Shown here one piece after another: positions 54,039 through 63,075 of a DNA stretch of 64,000 bases. The notes below the pieces were generated by a model. It saw only the letters and a program-made list of their open reading frames with translations. It made no database searches and had not been told where the DNA came from. This stretch comes from Kitasatospora sp. NBC_01266 (GTDB taxonomy: Bacteria; Actinomycetota; Actinomycetes; Streptomycetales; Streptomycetaceae). Numbering within the stretch: position 1 is the stretch's first letter; every line of letters begins with the position of its first letter. The stretch spans positions 930,001-994,000 of the forward strand of contig NZ_CP108458.1 in the NCBI RefSeq assembly GCF_036242395.1. Reading direction: 5' to 3'. Both the position numbers and the translations under genes were made by a program.

Positions 54039-54051
54039 CTGACGCAGCGTC
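54039..54051. promoter_or_regulatory. Palindrome TGACGC-A-GCGTCA before the SnoaL-like gene
   Basis: A perfect 13-base palindrome 18 bases ahead of ATG 54070, between the likely promoter and the SD. It may be the second (activation) LysR site or belong to another regulator. Confidence 0.45.
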
Positions 54052-54069
54052 ATATACCGAAGGAGCACC

Positions 54070-54456
54070 ATGTCCGAGCTGTCCGAGAAGACCACTCTGG
54101 CCGAGACCTTCCGCACCGCCCTGCAGAGCGCCGACTGGCCGCTGCTGCGCTCCCTGCTCACCGAGGACTGCCACTGGACCCTGCCCGGCGACAACCGGAT
54201 CTCCGGGCAGGTGCGCGGAGCCGACGCGGTGATCGAACGGCTGCGCCTGATCGCGGGCTACGGCGTCCACTTCGACTTCCAGCGCACGCTGTTCAGCCGC
54301 GACAACCTGGCCCTCTCGCTGCACAACACCGCCGAGCGGGACGGCCGGGTGCTGGACGAGCACCTGGCCACCGTCTGCCTCCTGGACGGCGGGCGGATCC
54401 GGGCGATCGAGACCTACCTCTCGGACGTCCCGGGGATGAACGCGTTCTTCGTCTGA
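54070..54456 (+). CDS. SnoaL-like / NTF2-fold protein
   Basis: 128 residues, one NTF2-like cone domain: TFRTALQSADWPLLRSLLTEDCHWTLPGDN is the standard opening, and GGRIRAIETYLSDV ends it. The family includes isomerases, cyclases and binding proteins; residues do not decide which. GAAGGAG precedes the ATG. Divergent from LysR and 96 bases ahead of the peroxidase. Confidence 0.85.
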   Translation: MSELSEKTTLAETFRTALQSADWPLLRSLLTEDCHWTLPGDNRISGQVRGADAVIERLRLIAGYGVHFDFQRTLFSRDNLALSLHNTAERDGRVLDEHLATVCLLDGGRIRAIETYLSDVPGMNAFFV

Positions 54457-54552
54457 AGCCCCTGTCGCCCTGGCTCTGTTCGCATGCGTATCGTAACGTT
54501 CCAGTCACCCTCCGCAACCACGCGGAAGGTCCCACCCCGACCTGGAGACCGC

Positions 54553-56898
54553 ATGACGACCGATGTCCAGCCAGCCCCGCAACAACTGACCGCCCCGCAG
54601 CCCAGCGACCTGTTCCTGCGCGACAGCGAGGAGATCCAGGGCGACATCCTGGCCGGCTTCAAGAAGGACCAGATGGTCCTGCTCTTCCTGCGCTTCGAGG
54701 ACGGCGTCCAGGCCCGCACCTGGCTGCGCCGGCTGACCCCGCGGATCGCCACCACCCGCCAGGTGGCGGCCTTCAACAAGGCCTACAGCGAGGCCCGCAA
54801 GCAGTCCGGCGGTGACCCCCGGGGCCTGCGGGCCACCTGGCTGAACGTCAGTTTCAGCTACCTCGGGCTGGCCGCGCTGACCGGCAAGGACCCCTACCCG
54901 GACCAGCCCGCGAACACCACGCTCGGCGCCTTCAAGCAGGGCCCGGCGGTGCGCTGCCAGTTGCTCGGCGACGTCGACGACAGCAGCCCCGACACCTGGT
55001 ACTTCGGCAACCACACCGAGCGGCAGGCCGTCCACGCGGTGCTCACCATCGCCTCCGACTCCGCCGAGGAGCTCGCCAGTGCGGTGGCCGAACAGCGCGA
55101 GGCCGCCTCGCAGTTCCGGATCACCGTGCTCTTCCAGCAGGACTGCGCCACCCTCAGGGGCAGCCGCCGGGGCAAGGAGCACTTCGGCTTCAAGGACGGC
55201 GTCAGCGAGCCGGGCGTGCGGGGCTTCGACGAGGAGGACCCCAAGCGCGCGGGCTGGGTCAAGGACCACCCGGGCACCCGCCTGATCGCGTACGGCGAGT
55301 TCGTCGCCGGCTACCCGGACCAGCAGGTGGCCCGCGCCGATCTGAAGCCGCCGGGCCCGGTGGTGCTGCCGGCCTGGGCGACCAACGGCTCGTTCCACGT
55401 GGTGCGCCGGCTCGCCCAGGACGTGCCGGGCTGGTGGGCGCAGGTGGGCGCCCAGTTGAAGGTGCTGAAGAAGGCGAAGGCGGTGCCGGACACCACCACG
55501 GTGGAGTGGCTGGCCGCCCGGATGGTCGGCCGCTGGCGCTCGGGCACCCCGGTCGCCAAGTGCCCCGAGGCCGACCGCCCGTTCAACACGGTGGCCGCCA
55601 ACGACAACGAGATCAGCTACCGCGACGACCCCGACGGCACGCTGACCCCGCTCTTCTCGCACCTGCGCAAGACCAACCCGCGCGACGGCCTGCGCGAACG
55701 TCCGGGCGCCGGGCCGTTCGACGAGGATCCGGTGATGGACCGGCGCCGGATCATCCGGCGCGGCAGCCCGTACGGCCACCCGTTCGACCCGGCGGCGGAG
55801 GGACCGGGCGGGGCCGACGAGAAGCGCGGCCTGCTCTTCGTCAGCTACCAGGTGGACCTGATCTCGCAGTTCGAGTTCATCCAGCAGGCCTGGATCGACG
55901 ACCCCGACTTCCCGCCCAACCGCGGCGACCAGGACGGGGTCGGCCGGACCGGACCGGACGGCATGGTCGGGCTGGACGGCACGCTGAGCTGGGAACGCGC
56001 CGACGGCAAGCAGGCGGTGCCGCTGAGCTTCCACCGCTTCGTGCAGACCGAGGGCGCCGTCTACGCGTTCGCACCCTCGATCACCACCCTCAAGTCGCTC
56101 GGCGAGGGCAAGCTGCCGGACAGCGAGCAGCCGGAGATCGGCCGACCGGTCGACACCTTCGTGCCGATCCCCGACCTGCAGCGCCGCAACGGCAAGAGCC
56201 TCTACTACGCCTTCCGCACCCTGGGGGCCACGCAGCGGTACCGGATCATCTCGATCGCCGACGGCAGCAGGCACACCGACACCCTGGAGCGGCCGGACCA
56301 GCCGCTCACCGCCTGGAAGTCGCTGGACGGCGTGGCCAACGTCGACGTCTTCCTGCCCTACCCGGACATGCAGCGGCAGAACGGCAAGAGCTGGTTCTGG
56401 GTCTTCCACTCGGTCAACGGCCGCCAGCAGTACCGGGTGATCACCCTCGCCGACGGCAACCAGGCCGACGTCCTGGAGCGCGGCGACGGACCGCTCACCC
56501 GCTGGCCGTCGCTGGACGGCGTGGCCAAGCTGGACTTCGTGATCCCCTTCCCGGACCGGCAGCCCAAGGACGGCCGCAGCTGGTACTGGCTCTTCCACAC
56601 GCTGAACGGCGAGCAGTTCTACCGGGTCATCACGATCGAGCACAGCACCCGGCACACCGACGTCCTGCAGCGCGAGGACCGCCGGATCTCCCAGTGGCAG
56701 GAGGCCTTCAAGAACATCGACCGGATCACCACCGTGCTGCCGGTGCCCGACGAGCAGCGGCCGACCGGGCTGAGCAGCTACTGGGTCTTCCACCAGGACC
56801 GGTACCGGATGATCAGCATCACGGGCGACGACCAGCACCAGGACCGGATCGTCACCGAGGACCGGCCGGTGACCAACTGGGCGTCGCTCACCCGGTGA
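54553..56898 (+). CDS. DyP-type peroxidase with four C-terminal propeller-like repeats
   Basis: 781 residues. Residues ~30-500 are a DyP peroxidase: the distal GFKDG motif (D215), the proximal heme ligand H370 in SHLRKTNPRDG, and RRIIRRGSPYG. DyP enzymes oxidise dyes and phenols with H2O2. From residue 533 to the end come four repeats of 58-64 residues, each starting with V/L-x-P-x-PD, then G-x-S-W/Y-Y/F-W-V-F and Q-x-YR-V/M-I-T/S-I, resembling the blades of hemopexin-type propellers. DyPs rarely carry this extension. No signal peptide is visible. GGAG precedes ATG 54553. Confidence 0.88.
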   Translation: MTTDVQPAPQQLTAPQPSDLFLRDSEEIQGDILAGFKKDQMVLLFLRFEDGVQARTWLRRLTPRIATTRQVAAFNKAYSEARKQSGGDPRGLRATWLNVSFSYLGLAALTGKDPYPDQPANTTLGAFKQGPAVRCQLLGDVDDSSPDTWYFGNHTERQAVHAVLTIASDSAEELASAVAEQREAASQFRITVLFQQDCATLRGSRRGKEHFGFKDGVSEPGVRGFDEEDPKRAGWVKDHPGTRLIAYGEFVAGYPDQQVARADLKPPGPVVLPAWATNGSFHVVRRLAQDVPGWWAQVGAQLKVLKKAKAVPDTTTVEWLAARMVGRWRSGTPVAKCPEADRPFNTVAANDNEISYRDDPDGTLTPLFSHLRKTNPRDGLRERPGAGPFDEDPVMDRRRIIRRGSPYGHPFDPAAEGPGGADEKRGLLFVSYQVDLISQFEFIQQAWIDDPDFPPNRGDQDGVGRTGPDGMVGLDGTLSWERADGKQAVPLSFHRFVQTEGAVYAFAPSITTLKSLGEGKLPDSEQPEIGRPVDTFVPIPDLQRRNGKSLYYAFRTLGATQRYRIISIADGSRHTDTLERPDQPLTAWKSLDGVANVDVFLPYPDMQRQNGKSWFWVFHSVNGRQQYRVITLADGNQADVLERGDGPLTRWPSLDGVAKLDFVIPFPDRQPKDGRSWYWLFHTLNGEQFYRVITIEHSTRHTDVLQREDRRISQWQEAFKNIDRITTVLPVPDEQRPTGLSSYWVFHQDRYRMISITGDDQHQDRIVTEDRPVTNWASLTR

Positions 56899-56920
56899 CG
56901 GCGGTGAGTCGCAGCCGGCC

Positions 56921-57334
56921 TCAGCCGCCCCAGCGGCGGGCGCAGAGCACCAGGCGGTAGCCGTCGGGGTCGGCGACGGTCACCCCGTGCTGGTCCCAGT
57001 AGGGGTTGTGCGCCGGCACCCGGGTTCCGCCGGCCGCGACCAGCCGGTCGACCAGTGCCTGGTCGACCGGCGCACCCAGGTAGACCACGAAGCAGTCGTC
57101 CACCGTGGGCGTGGGCTCCAGCGGCCGCTCGGGGTCGTGGGTCAGCTCGAAGTGCCAGGCCCCGCCGGCCGGACCGAGCATCAGCAGGTCGTGCTCGCCG
57201 GAGACCCGCTCGGTGGTGCGCCAGAGCACGTCCAGCCCGAGCCCCGCCACATAGAAGCGCTCGGCGGCGGCCAGGTCGCGGGACGGGCGGGCGACCCGGA
57301 TCTGCGTCGTGGAATCGATCATGAGCCGGAGCAT
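56921..57334 (-). CDS. VOC-superfamily (glyoxalase-like) protein
   Basis: 137 residues, two beta-alpha-beta-beta-beta units: RVARPSRDLAAAERFYVAGLGL opens the first and WDQHGVTVADPDGYRLVL ends the second. Metal-ligand-like His/Glu residues (WHFELTH, QHGVTV, end of the fold) are present. Glyoxalase, dioxygenase and antibiotic-binding proteins share this fold, so the reaction is open. ATG 57334 is preferred for its SD (GGGGTG); 57322 is an alternative. Divergent from the MFS gene. Confidence 0.82.
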   Translation of the reverse strand: MLRLMIDSTTQIRVARPSRDLAAAERFYVAGLGLDVLWRTTERVSGEHDLLMLGPAGGAWHFELTHDPERPLEPTPTVDDCFVVYLGAPVDQALVDRLVAAGGTRVPAHNPYWDQHGVTVADPDGYRLVLCARRWGG

Positions 57335-57422
57335 AGTCACGCACCCCCCGGGTCGAACACCTCTTCGGCACGGACCTTCCCAGCGAACACCTCCCCTATC
57401 GAATATGTCTGCTAGCGATGTA

Positions 57423-57439
57423 ATCTGAGGGCGACAGAT
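57423..57439. promoter_or_regulatory. Dyad ATCTG-N7-CAGAT before the MFS gene
   Basis: A 17-base inverted repeat 26 bases ahead of the MFS start, in an A/T-rich divergent promoter region. Drug-efflux genes are often repressed through such dyads, but no regulator gene is adjacent. Confidence 0.35.
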
Positions 57440-57465
57440 CAGATCAGCGACAGAACGGTCCACCC

Positions 57466-58899
57466 ATGTCCGTACGCGAGCGCCCGGCCCCGCCGCACCC
57501 GGCTCCCGGCCCCCGGCTCCGCACGCTGCTCACCACCGAGCGGGCCCGCCCCGACGCCGTCCGGGAGCACCGGTGGGCATGGCGGCTGGCGGTCGGCACG
57601 GTCTGCTTCGGCGCGTTCATGGGGCAGCTGGACGCCAGCATCGTCACGCTCACCTACCAGCCGCTGCGCACCGAGTTCCACAGCACGCTGGCCGGCGTCG
57701 AGTGGGTGTCACTGAGCTACCTGCTGACCCTGGTGGCCTTCCTGGTTCCGGTCGGGCGAATATCCGACGTGCGCGGCCGGAAGCTCATGTACCTGTACGG
57801 CTTCGCCGTCTTCACCGCCGCCTCCGCCGCCTGCGGGCTGGCCCCGGGGCTGGCCGCCCTGGTCGTCTTCCGGGTGGTCCAGGCGATCGGCGCGGCCATG
57901 ATGCAGGCCAACAGCGTGGCCCTGGTCACCACCAGCGCCCCGCCCGGCAAGATGCGCTCCGCGCTCGGGATCCAGGCGGCGGGGCAGGCGATCGGCCTCG
58001 CCCTCGGACCGACCATCGGCGGCGCGCTGGTGAGCACCCTCGGCTGGCGCTGGGTCTTCGGGGTCAACGTCCCGATCGGCATCATCGCCCTGGTGGCGGG
58101 CCACTACCTGCTGCCGCGCACCCGGCAGCCCGCCGCCGGCTCCCGGATCGACGGGCCCGGCGTGCTGCTGCTCGGCGGCTCGACGACGGCAGCGCTGCTC
58201 GCGCTCTCGGTGGCCTCCGGGCTCGGCCCGCCGGCCTGGACCGCGCTGCTGCTGGCCGCCGCGGCCGTCGCCGCCGGCTGGGCCTTCCTGCGGCGCCAGC
58301 GCCAGATCGCCAACCCGCTGCTCGACCTCGCGCTGCTGCGCGCCGGCCGGCTGGGCCCAGGTCTGCTCGGCGGCCTCTGCGGCTACCTGGTGCTGTTCGG
58401 CCCGCTCGTGCTGGTCCCGGTGGAACTGGCCCGGCGCGGCAGCGGCGCGCTGGCCACCGGCCTGGTGCTCACCGCCCTGCCGCTCGGCTTCGCGCTCGCG
58501 GCCACCACCGCCGACCGCCTGCTGCCCGGCGGCTGGAGCGACCGGTTGCGCAGCCGGGTGGGCGCCGCGGGCTGCGTGCTGGCGCTGACCCTGCTGGTGC
58601 TGCTGCCACCGACCGCCACCCTGCTGCCGCTCTCCCTGGCACTGCTGGGCCTGGCGCTCGGGATCTTCGTCCCGGCCAACAACACCCTGGTGATGCGGGC
58701 CATCCCGACCACCTCGGCGGGCACCGGCGGCGGCATGGTCAACATGACCCGGGGCCTGGGCACCGCGATCGGCGTCGCCGCCGTCACGCTGGCCCTGCAC
58801 CTGTTCGGCGGCGACACCGGGGCCCGCGCGGCAGCACTCACCATGCTGGCCTTCGCGGTCCTCGCGCTGGCCAGCACGCTGCCCCGCCGCGCCCGCTGA
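57466..58899 (+). CDS. MFS drug transporter, DHA2 type
   Basis: 477 residues, 14 membrane helices. The DHA2 signatures are visible: FMGQLDASIVTLTYQPL in helix 1, GRISDVRGRK in the first loop and the antiporter motif ALGPTIGGALVSTLGWRWVFGVN (in pieces). It should export small lipophilic compounds by proton antiport. The SD is weak. It converges on the ABC operon with 6 bases between stops. Confidence 0.9.
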   Translation: MSVRERPAPPHPAPGPRLRTLLTTERARPDAVREHRWAWRLAVGTVCFGAFMGQLDASIVTLTYQPLRTEFHSTLAGVEWVSLSYLLTLVAFLVPVGRISDVRGRKLMYLYGFAVFTAASAACGLAPGLAALVVFRVVQAIGAAMMQANSVALVTTSAPPGKMRSALGIQAAGQAIGLALGPTIGGALVSTLGWRWVFGVNVPIGIIALVAGHYLLPRTRQPAAGSRIDGPGVLLLGGSTTAALLALSVASGLGPPAWTALLLAAAAVAAGWAFLRRQRQIANPLLDLALLRAGRLGPGLLGGLCGYLVLFGPLVLVPVELARRGSGALATGLVLTALPLGFALAATTADRLLPGGWSDRLRSRVGAAGCVLALTLLVLLPPTATLLPLSLALLGLALGIFVPANNTLVMRAIPTTSAGTGGGMVNMTRGLGTAIGVAAVTLALHLFGGDTGARAAALTMLAFAVLALASTLPRRAR

Positions 58900-58905
58900 C
58901 GCCGG

Positions 58906-60231
58906 TCAGGCCCGGCCGGCCGCCTTCTGGGTGCGCCGGGCCAGCGAGTCGATGACCACGGCGGCGAGCAGCACCGCACCGGTGATCATGAACTGGATCG
59001 CGTTGCTCAGCCCCTCGATGTTCATGCCCGACTGGATCGAGCCGATCACCAGCGCGCCGAGCAGCGCCGACCAGGTCTTGCCGCGCCCGCCGAACAGGCT
59101 GGTGCCGCCGATCACCGCGGCGGCGATCGCGTTCATCAGCAGGTTGCCGCCGCCGGAGGTCTGGCTCGCGGACTGGATCTGCGCGGCCAGGAAGAGACCG
59201 CCGACCGCCGCCATGGTGGAGCAGATCATGAAGACCGTGATCCGGGTCCGCGGCACGCTGATACCGGCCCGGCGGGCGCCCTCGATGTTGCCGCCGAGCG
59301 CGAAGATCTGCCGCCCGTAGCCGGTGCGGCGCAGCACGAAGTCCAGCACCACGATGAAGGCCAGGAAGATCACCAGGGCCAGCGGCAGACCCTTGTACTG
59401 GTTCAGGGTGTACGCCGCGAGGAAGGCCACCACCGCCAGCAGCACGGTGCGCACGACGATGTCGGCCAGCGGGCGGTACGGCACGCCGGCCATCCGTCTG
59501 CGCCGGGCGTCCAGCAGACTGGCGCCGAGGAAGAGCGCCACCCCGGCCGTCGCCAGCCCGTAGGCGGCGATCTGCTGGGCGTAGATGGTGCTGTAGAGCC
59601 GCGAGACGATGTCGTTGCCGCTGAGGTTCACCGTCCCGTTGGAGCCCAGGATGTGCAGCATCAGCCCGTTCCAGCCGAGGTTGCCGGCCAGCGTGACCAC
59701 GAAGGCCGGCACCCCGACCCGGGCGAAGAAGAAGCCCTGGACCAGGCCGACCAGCGCCCCACCGAGCAGGGCGCAGGCCAACGCGACGTACTGGTTGACG
59801 CCGTGGGTGACCTCCAGCACCGCGTAGACCGCCGCGCAGAGCCCGCTGACCGAGCCGACCGACAGGTCGATCTCGCCGAGCAGCAGCACGAAGACCACGC
59901 CGATCGCGATCATCCCGGTGCCGACGATCTGCTGCGAGAGGTTGGAGAGGTTCTGCGCGGAGAGGAAGCTGCTGTTCAGGCTGCCGAACACGGCCCAGAT
60001 CACGATCAGCGCCAGGACCACCGGCAGCGAGCCGAGTTCGCCGCTGCCCAGCCGGCGGCGGAACTCGCCGAGGTAGCCCTGCACCCCCTGCCGGCGGACG
60101 ATCAGGCGCGGGTCCACCACGGGGGTGGCCTCGGCCGCCACCGGCACGGTCGCGTTGACGCCGCCGGTCGGCATGGCGTCCTCGGGCAGCGGGCGCCGCT
60201 CGTCGCGCGGCGGGTTGGGGTCCTCGATCAC
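58906..60231 (-). CDS. Sugar ABC transporter permease (XylH-like, CUT2)
   Basis: 441 residues, ~10-12 helices. The CUT2 permease signatures are GEIDLSVGSVSGLCAA and GGTSLFGGRGKTWSALLGALV. A proline-rich cytoplasmic head precedes helix 1. The GTG start 60231 overlaps the ATPase stop (GTGA). It forms the channel for the sugar bound by the lipoprotein two genes upstream. Confidence 0.93.
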   Translation of the reverse strand: MIEDPNPPRDERRPLPEDAMPTGGVNATVPVAAEATPVVDPRLIVRRQGVQGYLGEFRRRLGSGELGSLPVVLALIVIWAVFGSLNSSFLSAQNLSNLSQQIVGTGMIAIGVVFVLLLGEIDLSVGSVSGLCAAVYAVLEVTHGVNQYVALACALLGGALVGLVQGFFFARVGVPAFVVTLAGNLGWNGLMLHILGSNGTVNLSGNDIVSRLYSTIYAQQIAAYGLATAGVALFLGASLLDARRRRMAGVPYRPLADIVVRTVLLAVVAFLAAYTLNQYKGLPLALVIFLAFIVVLDFVLRRTGYGRQIFALGGNIEGARRAGISVPRTRITVFMICSTMAAVGGLFLAAQIQSASQTSGGGNLLMNAIAAAVIGGTSLFGGRGKTWSALLGALVIGSIQSGMNIEGLSNAIQFMITGAVLLAAVVIDSLARRTQKAAGRA

Positions 60232-61007
60232 TGGCTGCCCTCCGTGGCACGGGCCTGGCGGCGGGTCACGGCGTTGTCCGTGGCGCCGGTGATGGCCGAG
60301 ATGATCTCTTCCTGGGTGGTCGAACGCCGGTCGAAGACCCCGTTGTTGCGGCCGAGCCTGAGCACCGCGATCCGGTCCGCCACGGCCATCACATCGGCCA
60401 TGTTGTGGCTGATCAGGACCACTCCGAGGCCCTGCCCGCCGAGCCGCTCGACCAGGTCGAGGACCTGCGCGGTCTGCTCGACGCCGAGCGCGGCGGTCGG
60501 TTCGTCCAGCACCACCACCTTGGGCGAGCCGATCAGCGAGCGGGCGATCGCCACCACCTGGCGCTGGCCGCCGGAGAGCGAGGCGATCGGGATCCGCACG
60601 CTGGGGATCCGGATCGACAGGGTGTCCAGCAGGGCCCGCGAGCGCTGCTCCATCGCGACCTCGTCCAGCACGCCGAACCGCTTGAGCTCGCGGCCCAGGA
60701 AGAGGTTGCCGACCACGTCCAGGTTGTCGCAGAGCGCGAGGTCCTGGTACACCGTGGCCACGCCCAACTGCTGGGCGTCCTGCGGCCGGTGGACGGCCAC
60801 CGGCCGGCCCTCCCACTCGATCACGCCCTCGTCCGGCTGGTTGACCCCGGCGATCGCCTTGACCAGGGTCGACTTCCCCGCGCCGTTGTCGCCCACCAGG
60901 GCCAGGATCTCGCCGGCCCGCACCTCCAACTCGATGTCGGTCAGGGCCTGAACGGCCCCGAACCGCTTGGAGACCCCGCGCAGGGCCAGCACCGGTTGAC
61001 CGGCCAT
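60228..61007 (-). CDS. Sugar ABC transporter ATPase (XylG-like, single domain)
   Basis: 259 residues, one nucleotide-binding domain: Walker A GDNGAGKST (39-47), signature LSGGQRQ, Walker B VVVLDEPTAAL, and the switch His in ISHN. Classical CUT2 ATPases have two fused domains; this one has a single domain, as in several actinobacterial xylose systems. It lies 51 bases after the binding-protein gene. Confidence 0.93.
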   Translation of the reverse strand: MAGQPVLALRGVSKRFGAVQALTDIELEVRAGEILALVGDNGAGKSTLVKAIAGVNQPDEGVIEWEGRPVAVHRPQDAQQLGVATVYQDLALCDNLDVVGNLFLGRELKRFGVLDEVAMEQRSRALLDTLSIRIPSVRIPIASLSGGQRQVVAIARSLIGSPKVVVLDEPTAALGVEQTAQVLDLVERLGGQGLGVVLISHNMADVMAVADRIAVLRLGRNNGVFDRRSTTQEEIISAITGATDNAVTRRQARATEGSQ

Positions 61008-61058
61008 CTCGTCCGCTCCCTCCTGAAGCTCCGTCAGAGTTCCCTGCTGAGTGGGTGG

Positions 61059-62159
61059 TTACTGGAGTCCGGCCGCCCTGCAGTCGGCGGCGTGGGCGGC
61101 ATCGCAGATCTGCGCCACGGTGTAGAGGCCGTCGACGACCACGGTGGACCTGATGTTCTCCTTGGTCAGCACGGTCGGGGTGATCAACTGGGCCTTCACG
61201 GTGGTACCGCTGCCGCTGGTCGCGGTGGTCGGGGCCACCGAACTCCCCGGCGCGCGGCCCTCGGCGAGGTCGACCGCCATGGTGCCGGCGGTGTCCGCCT
61301 CCGGCTTGTAGGGCTTGTAGATCGACATCGTCTGGGTGCCGGCCAGGATCCGCTGCACGGCGTCCAGTTGGGCGTCCTGGCCGGTCAGCGGCACGGCCAG
61401 GCCGGCGGCCTGCAGCGCCGTGGCGATACCGGCGGCCATCCCGTCATTGGCCGAGTAGACGCCGAGCACGTTCTGCGCGCCCACCGCGGTGATCGCGGCG
61501 GCGGCCTCCTGGTTGGCGTTGTTCGGATCCCAGTTCGGCGTGTCGTACTCCTTGGCGACCTTCAGCCTGCCGTCGATCGCGCTGTGCGCACCGGCCTTGA
61601 ACTGGCCGGCGTTCGGGTCGGTGGGCGAGCCGTCGACCATGATGATCTCGCCGCCGCCCGCCCTGCCGCCCACCGCCGCCACCAGGGCCTGGCCCTGGAG
61701 CCGGCCGACCTCGGTGTTGTCGAAGGAGACGTAGGCGTCCACCGGCCCCTGGGCCAGCCGGTCGTAGGCGACCACCTCGACGCCCGCCTGGTGCGCCTTC
61801 TGGACCGAGGACTGGATCGCCTTGGCGTCCACCGCGTCCAGGATCAGCACCTGGTCGCCCTTGGTGAGGGCGGTGTCCACCTGGGTCTGCTGGGTGGTGG
61901 CGTCCTGGTCGGCGTTGTAGTAGTCGATCGCCGCGTTCGGGTCCAGCGCCTTGATCCGCGCCTCGATCAGCGGCTTGTCGAACTGCTCGTACCGGGTCGT
62001 CTTGGTCTCCGGCAGCAGCAGACCGATCTTGATCGCGGCCGTCGAGCCGGTGGCGACCGCGCGGCTGCCGGCGCTCTTGGCGATGCCGCAGGCGCTCGCA
62101 CCGGCGGCCAGGCACAGGACGGCGGCGACGACGGCCGCTCGACGCGGAGCGATCTTCAT
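61059..62159 (-). CDS. Sugar ABC transporter substrate-binding lipoprotein (XylF-like)
   Basis: 366 residues. The signal peptide has the lipobox SAC (cysteine ~24). The periplasmic-binding domain matches the D-xylose/ribose type: KIGLLLPETKTTRYE, DQVLILDAVDAKAI, VVAYDRLAQGPVDAYVSFDN and LTGQDAQLDAVQRI. Xylose is the best guess. ATG 62159 has GGGAGG seven bases ahead. First gene of the binding protein-ATPase-permease operon. Confidence 0.93.
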   Translation of the reverse strand: MKIAPRRAAVVAAVLCLAAGASACGIAKSAGSRAVATGSTAAIKIGLLLPETKTTRYEQFDKPLIEARIKALDPNAAIDYYNADQDATTQQTQVDTALTKGDQVLILDAVDAKAIQSSVQKAHQAGVEVVAYDRLAQGPVDAYVSFDNTEVGRLQGQALVAAVGGRAGGGEIIMVDGSPTDPNAGQFKAGAHSAIDGRLKVAKEYDTPNWDPNNANQEAAAAITAVGAQNVLGVYSANDGMAAGIATALQAAGLAVPLTGQDAQLDAVQRILAGTQTMSIYKPYKPEADTAGTMAVDLAEGRAPGSSVAPTTATSGSGTTVKAQLITPTVLTKENIRSTVVVDGLYTVAQICDAAHAADCRAAGLQ

Positions 62160-62278
62160 AAGGCTGCCTCCCGTGGACCGGTCACCCCCGACTCTCGAGT
62201 CTGCGAAGCCGGGGACGGCCCTCACCAGCCGGACTGCGCCGTACGGGAGGCGGCGTCACCCTCTTGATGGCGGGTCGC

Positions 62279-62332
62279 GGGCAGGGGCACGGGCACGGGC
62301 ACGGGCAGGGGCAGGGGCAGGGGCAGGGGCAG
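62279..62332. repeat. Hexanucleotide repeat, nine GGGCAG/GGGCAC units
   Basis: Nine uninterrupted units run GGGCAG, three GGGCAC, five GGGCAG. They begin 119 bases before the ABC operon start and end 10 bases after the stop of the lytic-transglycosylase gene. The array may lie in the leader of the sugar operon. Confidence 0.92.
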
Positions 62333-62342
62333 GGCTGCCGGT

Positions 62343-63029
62343 CTACTGGGCGAGCGCGGTGGCCGCCTTGGCCCAGTTGGCGTGCAGCTGGTCCAGGTAG
62401 GAGCGGGCCGCCGAGCCGGGTGCGGTGCCGTGGGCGAAGGCGAGCATGTTGCCCGCGCCGGCGTTGTAGCCCAGCGCCAGCAGCTCGTCCTTGGTGAGGG
62501 CGGCGGTCGGGTGCGCGGGCAGCTGGGCGGCCAGGTCGTGCAGGAACCAGGCGGCGGCCTCGATCGCGAGGTCCGGGTCGTCGGGCAGCTCCTGCCAGCT
62601 GCGGTTGGCGAAGTCGCGGCCGACCTTGGTGTCGTCGAAGGCCGCCTGGTGCATGTTGGCGATGCCGAAGGCGGCGTCCGGCTTCATCTTCTGCCAGGCC
62701 CGCTCGAAGGCCGGGTCGTGCGGCTTGTAGGACTCGTTGTAGAGGATCGCCATCAGCAGCTGGGGGTCGATCCCGGCCTGGCCGGCCCGGGTGCGGACCT
62801 GGGCGGCGAAGTTGGCCGGGTCGTAGGCGTTCGCGGACGGCGCCGCGGACGGGCTCGCGGACCCGGGCGCGCCGGGGCTCGCCGCGCCGGGTGACGCCGT
62901 GGCGGCGCCCGGACGGGCCGCCCCGGCGCTCCCGGGGCCACTGCCGTGGCAGCCGTGCACCACGATCCCGAAGGCCAGCACCGCGACCATCCCGGCCACC
63001 GCCCGTCCGTACCTGCGCAACGCCCCCAC
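62343..63029 (-). CDS. Lytic-transglycosylase-like (SLT-fold) envelope protein
   Basis: 228 residues. A basic start, one hydrophobic segment (~10-25) and the sequence VVHGC suggest a lipoprotein, though the lipobox is imperfect. An alanine/serine/proline linker (~35-65) leads to a lysozyme-like domain: ILYNESY supplies the catalytic Glu, then FGIANMH and GYNAGAGN. It would cut peptidoglycan in the cell wall. GTG 63029 has GGAAGG ahead. Confidence 0.82.
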   Translation of the reverse strand: MGALRRYGRAVAGMVAVLAFGIVVHGCHGSGPGSAGAARPGAATASPGAASPGAPGSASPSAAPSANAYDPANFAAQVRTRAGQAGIDPQLLMAILYNESYKPHDPAFERAWQKMKPDAAFGIANMHQAAFDDTKVGRDFANRSWQELPDDPDLAIEAAAWFLHDLAAQLPAHPTAALTKDELLALGYNAGAGNMLAFAHGTAPGSAARSYLDQLHANWAKAATALAQ

Positions 63030-63075
63030 CCGGCCTTCCGTCTCGATCTGCCACCGCCATCCTGCCTGATCGGCC

